Source: Bacteroides caccae (lineage in GTDB: Bacteria; Bacteroidota; Bacteroidia; Bacteroidales; Bacteroidaceae). From it: a stretch of DNA of 64,000 bases. Of this stretch, positions 38,809 to 47,217 are shown piece after piece (the stretch's first letter is position 1; each line of letters starts with the position of its first letter). The stretch is from assembly GCF_002222615.2 (NCBI RefSeq), contig NZ_CP022412.2:4464001-4528000 (forward strand), written 5' to 3'. The notes beneath the pieces were generated by a model. It saw nothing but the letters and a program-made list of their open reading frames with translations, searched no databases and was not told the origin of the DNA. Made by a program: the position numbers and the translations under genes.

Positions 38809-39875
38809 AGCAGTCCTCCCACATTCGTTTCGGCAGCCGGAAGAAGAGGTTCCACCTGTTGCCCATCTTTCACATGATGCACTCCCGAGACAACAATCAA
38901 GTCACCCGGTTTCACTTCGTCCGAAACTATAAGGCATCTGCCGTCACTAAGCAAGCGAGTAACGGTCACATCGCAACGACGAATCGTTTTATCGGACGGA
39001 TTATAAAGAAAGACACCCGTATTCCCGTTCTGACGGAGAATCGCTCCGCCGGGAACGGACAGGTTACGCATTTCCCCTTCGGCACATTCGATAGTGACCA
39101 TTGTATTCATCCCCGGAGAAGGAACCGCCTGCTTGTCTCCGCTTTTCAATTGAAGGCGCATGGTATAGAGCTGGTTGGCATTCGCTTTGGGAGTGACGCT
39201 AATCAAATCCAGCACATATCTCTGCTGCGGATATACATCGAATGTGCAATAATAGCGGGTAAACTGCCGGCGACGGATATATTCCACTGCCGGAAGATTA
39301 ATCTCCACTTCCGGCGTTCCCTCGCTGATTATGGAAACGACAGGCATTCCGGCAGCCACCGTCTCATGGGAGTCGAAAAGGCGTTTCTGTACATATCCGC
39401 TGAAAGGGGCATACAGGCGGGTATATTCCAACTGGTCCTTAGCATGGTTGTATTTGGCGGTAATCTGCCTCAGTCCGTACACGGCTTTGTCGTTTGCGTC
39501 GGGAGTGGTTACATTTTCCTTATAAAGAGCCATTACGCGCTCCGCTTCCGCCTTGACACGCTGGTATTCGGCTTCCGCCGCATCCAGTTGAATCTGATAA
39601 TCTGTAGGATCAAGTTCGGCAAGCAGTTGTCCTTTGCGCACATAAGCACCGTCATTCACATACATACGCTGGATAGTTCCGCTCACCCGGAATGCCAGGC
39701 TTATGTCCTGAGCCGCTTTCACCCGTCCGGGAAACTGCAAGGCAGTCTGTTTGTCAGCAGAAAGTACGGTATCAATCTTCACTGCCGGCTTATTTTCTAT
39801 ATTCTGCACACGCTGATTACATGACGCCAGCAAAACTGCAAGAAGTCCTGTCAATAAGAAGTTTAATCGTCTCAT
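38805..39875 (-). CDS. RND efflux periplasmic adaptor (membrane fusion) lipoprotein
   Basis: 356 residues, lipobox LLASC. It has an N-terminal beta strand, a lipoyl/barrel-sandwich half (GTIQRMYVNDGAYVRKGQLLAELDPTDYQIQLDAAEAEY), a coiled-coil hairpin (about 85-160) and a C-terminal beta domain ending VVSGVHHVKDGQQV. It bridges the RND pump and the TolC-like duct. First gene of the three-gene operon. Confidence 0.9.
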   Translation of the reverse strand: MRRLNFLLTGLLAVLLASCNQRVQNIENKPAVKIDTVLSADKQTALQFPGRVKAAQDISLAFRVSGTIQRMYVNDGAYVRKGQLLAELDPTDYQIQLDAAEAEYQRVKAEAERVMALYKENVTTPDANDKAVYGLRQITAKYNHAKDQLEYTRLYAPFSGYVQKRLFDSHETVAAGMPVVSIISEGTPEVEINLPAVEYIRRRQFTRYYCTFDVYPQQRYVLDLISVTPKANANQLYTMRLQLKSGDKQAVPSPGMNTMVTIECAEGEMRNLSVPGGAILRQNGNTGVFLYNPSDKTIRRCDVTVTRLLSDGRCLIVSDEVKPGDLIVVSGVHHVKDGQQVEPLLPAAETNVGGLL

Positions 39876-39900
39876 ATTTTCATTTGTTATTTAGTTATTA

Positions 39901-39908
39901 CAAAAGTA
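39901..39908 (-). promoter_or_regulatory. -7 promoter element of the RND operon
   Basis: Minus strand TACTTTTG (TAnnTTTG), 25 bases upstream of the adaptor start. The rest of the 288-bp gap to the MATE gene shows nothing I can name. Confidence 0.45.
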
Positions 39909-40163
39909 TCCCAAGCAAACAAGTGGGGAAAGGTTGATATAGACGAAATATTGTTCTATTTGTAGGTTATCGGAGATAAAAAGCCGGAATAGTTTGTTAT
40001 TTGTAGCTATTTGTTTGTTAATTTGCAGTGAAACCCATTTGAAACGAAAAGATACATGGAGCCACTGATGCCATTCAATTATGTTATAATAACTCCGGAA
40101 GATACATCTATGAGTGAAGGGTGTATGTCGGCATCTCTCCCAAGGAGTATCGCAACAAGCCCG

Positions 40164-41516
40164 TCAGACAGACACTTTCCTGAATTGCTTGAACTGCCAC
40201 CAAAGCATTGTCCCGGCAATCAAGCTTGCTATAAGATCGGAAATCGGCATACTTATCCAGACTCCCAGTTGTCCGTAGAACTGTGGAAGAATCAGCAGAC
40301 AAGGTATCAGGATAAGAACCTGGCGGGAGACAGACAAAAATATCGCCTTGCTCGCCATGCCGATACTCTGGAAGAAGTTGGAAGTCACCATTTGGAAACC
40401 CACAATAGGAAAGAACATCACAACAATACGCAGCCCTTTGGCAGAAATGCGTACCAGTTCTTCGTGTGTCGTAAAAATCGAGACTGCTAGCCGGGGAATA
40501 AATATTCCCATCAGGAAGCCTGTAGTGGTAACAATGGTTGCTGCATAAATAGTTATTTTCAAGACTTTTGTCACACGCGGATATTGCTTGGCTCCATAGT
40601 TGTAACCGGCGATCGGCTGCATACCCTGGTTCAGTCCCATTACAATCATGACAAAGAGGAATACCAATCGGTTGACAATACCGAACGCTCCGATAGCCAA
40701 GTCACCACCGTGATGCTGCAAACCTTGATTGATAAGAATAACGATGAAACAGGCTGCCAGATTCATAAGGAAAGGCGCCATACCGATTGCTAAAGAATCG
40801 ACTACGATTTTCTTCTTCAACCGGAAAATTCCTTTATGGAAGTGCAACAGTTCTTCTTTGTTAGAGAATAGCTTGAACTGCCATGCCAATGCGATGACCT
40901 GTGCGGTAATGGTAGCGATTGCCGCCCCTTGTATTCCCCAGCCGAAGCCATAGATAAAAACAGGGTCGAGTATCGTATTAATCACCACCGTGGCAATCGT
41001 GGCAACCATCGCTTTCTGCGGATGCCCCGCCGAACGGAGTACGGCATTCAGACCTAAATAAAGGTGGGTGACGACGTTACCCAATAAGATAACGACCATA
41101 TAATCACGGGCATAGCCTACCGTGGCGTCACTACCACCGAAGAAATAAAGAATAGGGTCGAGAAATATCAGTGTGACAACCGTAAAGGCAAGTCCGATGA
41201 TAATATTCAGTACCAGCACATTGCCGAGTACCCGTTGTGCGGTGTCGTAATCTTTCTGTCCCAGTTTCACCGAGACCAATGTAGCCGCTCCCACACCGAC
41301 CAGCGAGCCGAAAGCGGCAGCGAGATTCATTAGCGGAAAGGTCAGCGCCAATCCGGAGATAGCCATTGCCCCTACCCCGTGACCGATGAAAATACTGTCC
41401 ACCATATTATATAGAGAAGATGCCGTCATGGCGATAATTGCCGGAATGGCATACTGCATTAAAAGCTTCCCGATCTTTTCCGTTCCCAACGCAGTGGGTG
41501 TCTTTTGTCCTGTCAT
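40164..41516 (-). CDS. MATE-family multidrug/Na+ efflux transporter
   Basis: 450 residues from the ATG at 41516. A longer frame reaches an ATG at 41546, but the -7 promoter element at 41536-41543 lies between the two, so the inner start is right. It has twelve hydrophobic helices in two homologous halves. NMVDSIFIGHGVGAMAISGLALTFPLMNL in the first half is a MATE hallmark, and NRLVFLFVMIVMGLNQGMQPIAGYNYGA is the matching segment in the second. Cation-coupled export of small organic cations is the family role. Substrate unknown. Confidence 0.9.
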   Translation of the reverse strand: MTGQKTPTALGTEKIGKLLMQYAIPAIIAMTASSLYNMVDSIFIGHGVGAMAISGLALTFPLMNLAAAFGSLVGVGAATLVSVKLGQKDYDTAQRVLGNVLVLNIIIGLAFTVVTLIFLDPILYFFGGSDATVGYARDYMVVILLGNVVTHLYLGLNAVLRSAGHPQKAMVATIATVVINTILDPVFIYGFGWGIQGAAIATITAQVIALAWQFKLFSNKEELLHFHKGIFRLKKKIVVDSLAIGMAPFLMNLAACFIVILINQGLQHHGGDLAIGAFGIVNRLVFLFVMIVMGLNQGMQPIAGYNYGAKQYPRVTKVLKITIYAATIVTTTGFLMGIFIPRLAVSIFTTHEELVRISAKGLRIVVMFFPIVGFQMVTSNFFQSIGMASKAIFLSVSRQVLILIPCLLILPQFYGQLGVWISMPISDLIASLIAGTMLWWQFKQFRKVSV

Positions 41517-41535
41517 ACCTATTAGTTTGAGGGCG

Positions 41536-41543
41536 CAAAGATA
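41536..41543 (-). promoter_or_regulatory. -7 promoter element of the MATE gene
   Basis: Minus strand TATCTTTG. It decides the start of the MATE gene and lies 42 bp from the divergent lysS element. Confidence 0.55.
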
Positions 41544-41584
41544 CAAAAAAGAGACAGATTACGGGATATATGAGAAAAGTTTCG

Positions 41585-41592
41585 TATTTTTG
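41585..41592 (+). promoter_or_regulatory. -7 promoter element of lysS
   Basis: TATTTTTG, matching TAnnTTTG, 29 bp before the start codon. Confidence 0.5.
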
Positions 41593-41621
41593 CCCACAAA
41601 ATTGAGTTAATACGTAACGAA

Positions 41622-43352
41622 ATGAATATACTAGAACTAAGTGAACAGGAAATCATTCGACGCAACAGCCTGAATGAGCTTCGTGCAATGGGTATCGACC
41701 CATACCCTGCAGCAGAGTATGTAACCAATGCTTTCTCTACAGATATTAAAGCTGAATTCAAGGACGAGGACGAGCCGCGCCAGGTTTCTGTAGCCGGACG
41801 TATCATGAGCCGCCGCGTAATGGGTAAAGCTTCTTTTATCGAATTACAGGACTCTAAAGGTCGCATCCAGGTGTACATCACCCGTGACGACATCTGTCCG
41901 GGAGAAGACAAGGAACTGTACAACGCTGTATTCAAACGCCTGCTCGACTTAGGTGACTTTATCGGTATCGAGGGCTTTGTATTCCGCACCCAAATGGGCG
42001 AAATCAGTATTCACGCAAAGAAGCTGACCGTACTTGCAAAATCCATCAAACCGCTTCCTATCGTAAAATACAAGGACGGCGTAGCTTACGACTCTTTTGA
42101 AGATCCCGAACTCCGTTATCGCCAACGTTATGTAGACCTGGTGGTAAACGACGGTGTGAAAGAGACATTCCTGAAGCGTGCCACCGTAGTGAAAACACTG
42201 CGTAACGCTCTCGATGAAGCCGGATACACTGAAGTGGAAACGCCTATCTTGCAATCTATTGCCGGTGGAGCAAGCGCCCGCCCGTTCATCACGCACCATA
42301 ACTCACTGGATATAGACCTTTACCTGCGCATCGCAACGGAACTTTATCTGAAGCGACTGATTGTAGGTGGTTTTGAAGGTGTATATGAAATCGGCAAGAA
42401 CTTCCGTAACGAGGGTATGGACAAGACCCACAATCCGGAATTTACCTGTATGGAACTCTATGTTCAGTACAAGGATTACAACTGGATGATGAACTTCACC
42501 GAGAAATTGCTGGAACGTATCTGTATCGCTGTAAACGGCTGTACGGAAAGCGTTGTCGACGGAAAGACTATCAGCTTCAAAGCTCCTTACCGCCGTCTGC
42601 CTATCCTCGACGCTATCAAGGAAAAGACCGGTTACGACCTGAACGGCAAGAGCGAAGAAGAAATCCGCCAAGTCTGCAAGGAACTGAAAATGGAGGAAAT
42701 CGACGACACAATGGGTAAGGGCAAGTTGATTGACGAAATCTTCGGCGAATTCTGCGAAGGTACTTATATCCAGCCGACTTTCATCACCGATTATCCGGTT
42801 GAAATGTCTCCGCTGACCAAGATGCACCGTTCCAAACCGGGACTGACCGAACGTTTCGAATTAATGGTAAACGGCAAGGAACTTGCCAACGCCTACTCGG
42901 AATTGAACGACCCGATCGACCAGGAAGAACGCTTCAAAGAACAGATGCGTCTGGCTGACAAGGGTGACGATGAAGCAATGATTATCGACCAGGACTTCCT
43001 GCGTTCTTTACAATATGGTATGCCTCCTACATCGGGTATCGGCATCGGTATCGACCGTCTGGTTATGTTAATGACCGGTCAGACTACCATTCAGGAAGTG
43101 TTATTCTTCCCGCAAATGCGCCCGGAAAAGGTGGTGAAGAAAGACGCAGCCGCCAAATATATGGAACTGGGTATCGCAGAAGACTGGGTGCCTGTTATTC
43201 AGAAAGCCGGCTACAACACCGTAGAAGACATGAAAGATGTCAATGCGCAGAAGCTACACCAGGACATCTGCGGCATCAATAAGAAATACAAATTAGAACT
43301 GGCCAACCCGTCGGTAAACGACGTAACTGATTGGATACAGAAAATTAAATAA
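41622..43352 (+). CDS. lysS: Lysyl-tRNA synthetase, class II
   Basis: 576 residues. The N-terminal OB-fold anticodon-binding domain lies at about 55-160 (VSVAGRIMSRRVMGKASFIELQD). The class II core follows: motif 2 is the YEIGKNFRNEGMDKTHNPEFT region and motif 3 is TSGIGIGIDRLVMLMTG. It charges tRNA-Lys. A C-terminal extension of about 65 residues after motif 3 (from RPEKVVKKDAAAKYMELG) resembles a helix-hairpin domain and is usual in Bacteroidetes LysS. It heads the lysS-gpsA-pgi group, with 23 bp to gpsA. Confidence 0.97.
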   Translation: MNILELSEQEIIRRNSLNELRAMGIDPYPAAEYVTNAFSTDIKAEFKDEDEPRQVSVAGRIMSRRVMGKASFIELQDSKGRIQVYITRDDICPGEDKELYNAVFKRLLDLGDFIGIEGFVFRTQMGEISIHAKKLTVLAKSIKPLPIVKYKDGVAYDSFEDPELRYRQRYVDLVVNDGVKETFLKRATVVKTLRNALDEAGYTEVETPILQSIAGGASARPFITHHNSLDIDLYLRIATELYLKRLIVGGFEGVYEIGKNFRNEGMDKTHNPEFTCMELYVQYKDYNWMMNFTEKLLERICIAVNGCTESVVDGKTISFKAPYRRLPILDAIKEKTGYDLNGKSEEEIRQVCKELKMEEIDDTMGKGKLIDEIFGEFCEGTYIQPTFITDYPVEMSPLTKMHRSKPGLTERFELMVNGKELANAYSELNDPIDQEERFKEQMRLADKGDDEAMIIDQDFLRSLQYGMPPTSGIGIGIDRLVMLMTGQTTIQEVLFFPQMRPEKVVKKDAAAKYMELGIAEDWVPVIQKAGYNTVEDMKDVNAQKLHQDICGINKKYKLELANPSVNDVTDWIQKIK

Positions 43353-43375
43353 GTTCTTCATCCAAATCCATACAA

Positions 43376-44371
43376 ATGAAATTACCCGGTAAGATAGCGA
43401 TAATGGGCGGTGGAAGTTGGGCCACAGCTATTGCGAAGATGTGTCTGGCTCAAGAAGACTCTATCAATTGGTATATGCGACGCGATGACCGCATCGCTGA
43501 TTTCAAGAGATTGGGGCACAATCCGGCTTATCTGACAGGAGTGAAATTCGATACCAAGCGTATCTCTTTCAGTTCCAACATCAACGATGTTGTGAAAGAA
43601 TCGGATACGCTGATTTTCGTCACTCCTTCCCCTTATCTGAAAGCTCACCTGAAAAAGCTGAAAACCAAGATAAAGGATAAGTTCATCATCACCGCTATCA
43701 AAGGAATCGTACCCGACGACAACGTTATCGTATCAGAATACTTTACCAAGGAATACGGTGTTCCTCCCGAAAATATCGCTGTACTGGCAGGTCCCTGCCA
43801 CGCAGAAGAAGTAGCTTTGGAACGCCTTTCTTATCTGACCATCGCCTGCCCGGACAAAGACAAAGCACGTATCTTCGCGCGCCGACTGGGAAGCAGCTTT
43901 ATCAAAACATCTGTTAGTGACGACGTATCAGGTATCGAGTACAGTTCGGTACTCAAAAACGTATATGCTATCGCCGCCGGTATTTGCAGCGGACTGAAAT
44001 ACGGCGACAACTTTCAGGCCGTACTGATTTCCAACGCTATCCAGGAGATGAACCGTTTCCTGAATACGGTACATCCGTTGAACAGAAACGTAGATGAATC
44101 TGTTTATCTGGGTGACTTGCTGGTGACCGGCTATTCGAATTTCAGCCGTAACCGGACATTCGGCACAATGATCGGTAAGGGATATTCCGTAAAGAGCGCA
44201 CAGATTGAAATGGAAATGATCGCTGAAGGTTACTACGGTACGAAGTGTATCAAGGAAATCAACAAGCATCATCATGTCAATATGCCGATACTGGACGCTG
44301 TGTACAACATTCTATACGAACGTATCTCGCCTATGATCGAGATTAAATTACTAACTGATTCTTTTAGATAA
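43376..44371 (+). CDS. gpsA: NAD(P)H-dependent glycerol-3-phosphate dehydrogenase
   Basis: 331 residues. The N-terminal Rossmann motif is GGGSWATAIAKM. The catalytic-Lys region is EYSSVLKNVYAIAAG and the conserved FITAIKGI is present. It reduces dihydroxyacetone phosphate to sn-glycerol 3-phosphate for membrane lipid synthesis, in the cytosol. It lies 23 bp after lysS and 18 bp before pgi, likely in one transcript. Confidence 0.93.
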   Translation: MKLPGKIAIMGGGSWATAIAKMCLAQEDSINWYMRRDDRIADFKRLGHNPAYLTGVKFDTKRISFSSNINDVVKESDTLIFVTPSPYLKAHLKKLKTKIKDKFIITAIKGIVPDDNVIVSEYFTKEYGVPPENIAVLAGPCHAEEVALERLSYLTIACPDKDKARIFARRLGSSFIKTSVSDDVSGIEYSSVLKNVYAIAAGICSGLKYGDNFQAVLISNAIQEMNRFLNTVHPLNRNVDESVYLGDLLVTGYSNFSRNRTFGTMIGKGYSVKSAQIEMEMIAEGYYGTKCIKEINKHHHVNMPILDAVYNILYERISPMIEIKLLTDSFR

Positions 44372-44389
44372 CCTTTAAACAAGAAAGAT

Positions 44390-45727
44390 ATGATTAGCTT
44401 GAACATTGAAAAGACTTTTGGATTTATCTCCAAAGAAAAGGTTTCTGCCTACGAAGCAGAGGTAAAAGCCGCACAGGAAATGCTGGAAAAAGGAACTGGA
44501 AAAGGGAACGACTTTTTAGGCTGGCTGCACTTGCCTTCTTCTATCAGCAAAGAACACTTGGCTGACTTGAACGCTACCGCAAAGGTCTTGAGAGACAACT
44601 GTGAAGTAGTGATCATTGCAGGTATCGGCGGTAGCTATCTGGGCGCACGTGCCGTAATCGAGGCGTTATCTAATAGCTTCACTTGGTTGCAAGAAAAAAA
44701 GACAGCTCCGATCATGATTTATGCCGGACACAATATCAGCGAAGATTATCTATTCGAACTGACTGAGTATCTGAAAGACAAGAAATTCGGTGTTATCAAT
44801 ATCTCCAAATCGGGAACTACTACCGAAACTGCGCTTGCCTTCCGCCTGTTGAAGAAACAATGCGAAGACCAACGCGGCAAAGAAACTGCAAAACAGGTAA
44901 TCGTAGCTGTAACAGACGCCAAGAAAGGTGCAGCACGTGTTACTGCCGACAAGGAAGGTTACAAAACATTCATCATCCCCGATAATGTAGGCGGACGTTT
45001 TTCTGTACTGACTCCGGTCGGTTTGCTGCCGATTGCTGTTGCCGGATTCGACATTGAGCAACTGGTTGCCGGCGCTGCCGACATGGAAAAAGCATGTGGC
45101 GCAGACGTTCCGTTTGCAGAAAACCCTGCTGCTATCTATGCTGCTACCCGTAATGAACTGTACAGAAATGGAAAGAAGATCGAAATCCTCGTCAACTTCT
45201 GTCCGAAACTGCATTATGTAAGCGAATGGTGGAAACAGCTTTACGGAGAATCAGAAGGTAAGGACAACAAAGGTATTTTCCCCGCATCAGTAGACTTCTC
45301 TACCGACCTTCACTCTATGGGACAATGGATTCAGGAAGGTGAACGTTCTATCTTCGAAACTGTCATCTCACTGGATAAGGTAGACCATAAACTGGAAGTT
45401 CCTTCTGACGAAGCCAACCTGGATGGTCTGAATTTCCTAGCCGGCAAACGTGTGGATGAAGTGAACAAAATGGCGGAACTGGGAACTCAATTGGCTCACG
45501 TAGACGGTGGCGTACCTAATATGCGTATTGTTCTTCCTTCATTGAGCGAATACAATATCGGTAGCCTGCTTTATTTCTTCGAAAAGGCTTGCGGTATCAG
45601 CGGTTATCTGCTGGGCGTGAATCCTTTCAACCAGCCGGGTGTAGAAGCATACAAGAAGAACATGTTTGCGTTGCTGAACAAACCGGGTTACGAGGAAGAA
45701 TCCAAAGCGATCCAATCAAGATTGTAA
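44390..45727 (+). CDS. pgi: Glucose-6-phosphate isomerase
   Basis: 445 residues, the short bacterial form. Signatures are [12 protein letters not shown] near the N-terminus, the PGI signature [19 protein letters not shown], and the C-terminal [20 protein letters not shown] with its catalytic Lys region. It interconverts glucose 6-phosphate and fructose 6-phosphate, and so supplies the precursor for GDP-mannose and, through Gmd/Fcl, GDP-fucose. Last gene of the lysS-gpsA-pgi group, ended by a strong terminator. Confidence 0.96.
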   Translation: MISLNIEKTFGFISKEKVSAYEAEVKAAQEMLEKGTGKGNDFLGWLHLPSSISKEHLADLNATAKVLRDNCEVVIIAGIGGSYLGARAVIEALSNSFTWLQEKKTAPIMIYAGHNISEDYLFELTEYLKDKKFGVINISKSGTTTETALAFRLLKKQCEDQRGKETAKQVIVAVTDAKKGAARVTADKEGYKTFIIPDNVGGRFSVLTPVGLLPIAVAGFDIEQLVAGAADMEKACGADVPFAENPAAIYAATRNELYRNGKKIEILVNFCPKLHYVSEWWKQLYGESEGKDNKGIFPASVDFSTDLHSMGQWIQEGERSIFETVISLDKVDHKLEVPSDEANLDGLNFLAGKRVDEVNKMAELGTQLAHVDGGVPNMRIVLPSLSEYNIGSLLYFFEKACGISGYLLGVNPFNQPGVEAYKKNMFALLNKPGYEEESKAIQSRL

Positions 45728-45741
45728 TAGAATCTATACAT

Positions 45742-45778
45742 AAAAAAGAAGCGGTCTTAATAAGACCGCTTCTTTTTT
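45742..45778. terminator. Strong bidirectional terminator after pgi
   Basis: An 18-bp stem with a 1-nt centre (AAAAAAGAAGCGGTCTTA and its complement) and A/T runs on both sides, between convergent genes. Confidence 0.85.
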
Positions 45779-45802
45779 ATGTTGTCTATCGACATTCCGT
45801 TC

Positions 45803-46306
45803 TTAATCTTCCTCCTCTACCTCTTTGGTTTTCAAGCCGATTTCCTCTTGTGCGCCTTCACATTCAGCCTTGGAGGAAAGATAGAAAGCCAACTTCACAT
45901 CACCGTTCTTATCTACATGTTCAATAGTAGCTTTCACCATGACCCTGGTTTGCGTCACACCGTCCTTAAAACGTAACTGACCTTTTTCCTCATCCGTCAG
46001 GTTTCCTTCGGTAGAGACTTCGGCTTTTTCATAACGAAGTTCGGCTTTCACCGCTTCGTCATTCTGAAGTTTAAAGGTTTTAAGTTCAGCTCCATTCCCA
46101 TCCAAGAGCAAAAAAGCATTCACCTTATCCCCTACCTTTAAAGCCGGCAGATTATCTTTCTGATTAGTATAGTCTTCCCCTTTAGAATCCTCACTGTCCG
46201 GACCAGTATTTACATACAGTCTTTCTATCGTGATAACAGGACTCTCCCCACTATCGGAACAAGCACCTAAAAACAAAGGTAGCAACAATAATACTCTCTT
46301 TTTCAT
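45803..46306 (-). CDS. Small lipoprotein of unknown function (possibly DUF5035)
   Basis: 167 residues, lipobox LGAC near residue 16. The mature part is acidic, with a Ser/Asp/Glu-rich linker and a beta-rich domain (KVGDKVNAFLLLDGNGAELKTFKLQNDEAVKAELRY, then TRVMVKATIEHVDKNGDVKLAFYLSSK). It ends in an acidic tail. I do not recognise a function; the DUF label is a tentative recollection. Own promoter (46331-46338); shares the terminator with pgi. Confidence 0.7.
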   Translation of the reverse strand: MKKRVLLLLPLFLGACSDSGESPVITIERLYVNTGPDSEDSKGEDYTNQKDNLPALKVGDKVNAFLLLDGNGAELKTFKLQNDEAVKAELRYEKAEVSTEGNLTDEEKGQLRFKDGVTQTRVMVKATIEHVDKNGDVKLAFYLSSKAECEGAQEEIGLKTKEVEEED

Positions 46307-46330
46307 GCTATCATTGAGTTTATAATGCTA

Positions 46331-46338
46331 CAAAAATA
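46331..46338 (-). promoter_or_regulatory. -7 promoter element of the small lipoprotein gene
   Basis: Minus strand TATTTTTG, 24 bases upstream of the start. Confidence 0.45.
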
Positions 46339-46438
46339 CACATAATCTTCTAAATGACAAATAATTGGATACTTTATTGCTCAAAGAGCCCGCTTGCAAC
46401 TATCCGTCCGTTTTGTCTTATCTCTCATTTTTTATAGT

Positions 46439-46446
46439 TATCTTTG
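46439..46446 (+). promoter_or_regulatory. -7 promoter element of the HAD-fkp unit
   Basis: TATCTTTG, exact consensus, 66 bp before the HAD gene start. Confidence 0.55.
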
Positions 46447-46512
46447 CCTCGTATATGTTTCGAAATAAGAAGATTAAACTCTAAACAGATAATGGTTCAC
46501 TATTTATAAAGT

Positions 46513-47187
46513 ATGAAGAAAAAACTGAAAGCCGTCCTGTTCGATATGGACGGCGTGCTTTTTAATTCCATGCCCTATCATTCCGAAGCCTGGCATAAGG
46601 TGATGAAATCACACGGGCTTACTCTTAGCCGTGAAGAAGCCTATATGCACGAAGGACGGACAGGGGCTGCCACTATTAATATCGTATTTCAGCGTGAACT
46701 GGGAAGGGAGGCCACGCAGGAAGAAATAGAAAGTATATATCAGGAGAAAAGTGTCTTATTCAACTCGTATGCAGAAGCTGAACGTATGCCCGGCGCATGG
46801 GAACTGTTGCAAAAAGTAAAAGGTGAAGGACTCACTCCAATGGTGGTAACAGGTTCCGGACAACTTTCATTACTCGAACGGTTGGAGCATAACTTTCCGG
46901 GAATGTTTCACAAAGAACTAATGGTTACGGCATTCGATGTCAAATACGGAAAGCCAAACCCGGAACCGTATCTTATGGCCCTGAAAAAAGGTGGTCTGAA
47001 AGCCGATGAAGCGGTGGTAGTGGAGAACGCACCTCTCGGGGTGGAAGCCGGACACAAAGCCGGCATTTTCACAATCGCTGTGAACACGGGACCTCTGGAC
47101 GGACAGGTATTGCTGGACTCCGGAGCCGATTTATTACTACCGTCCATGCAAGCGCTCTGTGAAGCTTGGGATGGACTTGATCTATAG
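46513..47187 (+). CDS. HAD-superfamily phosphatase, beta-phosphoglucomutase-like
   Basis: 224 residues. Motif I is LFDMDGVLF (nucleophile Asp at residue 11), motif II VVTGSG, the motif III Lys is in KYGKPNPEP, and motif IV is VVENAPLGVEAG. A helical cap between motifs I and II (residues about 20-85) is typical of the subfamily. Likely a sugar-phosphate phosphatase or phosphomutase in the cytosol. It is 30 bp upstream of fkp and shares its promoter, so a role in sugar-phosphate handling linked to fucose or capsule precursors is plausible, but the substrate is unknown. Confidence 0.85.
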   Translation: MKKKLKAVLFDMDGVLFNSMPYHSEAWHKVMKSHGLTLSREEAYMHEGRTGAATINIVFQRELGREATQEEIESIYQEKSVLFNSYAEAERMPGAWELLQKVKGEGLTPMVVTGSGQLSLLERLEHNFPGMFHKELMVTAFDVKYGKPNPEPYLMALKKGGLKADEAVVVENAPLGVEAGHKAGIFTIAVNTGPLDGQVLLDSGADLLLPSMQALCEAWDGLDL

Positions 47188-47217
47188 AAATTCTAACCAA
47201 CAAACGACGATTCTATC

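Noticed and set aside
38859..39824. A 321-residue plus-strand frame
   Set aside because: Antisense to the efflux adaptor gene, with no family features.
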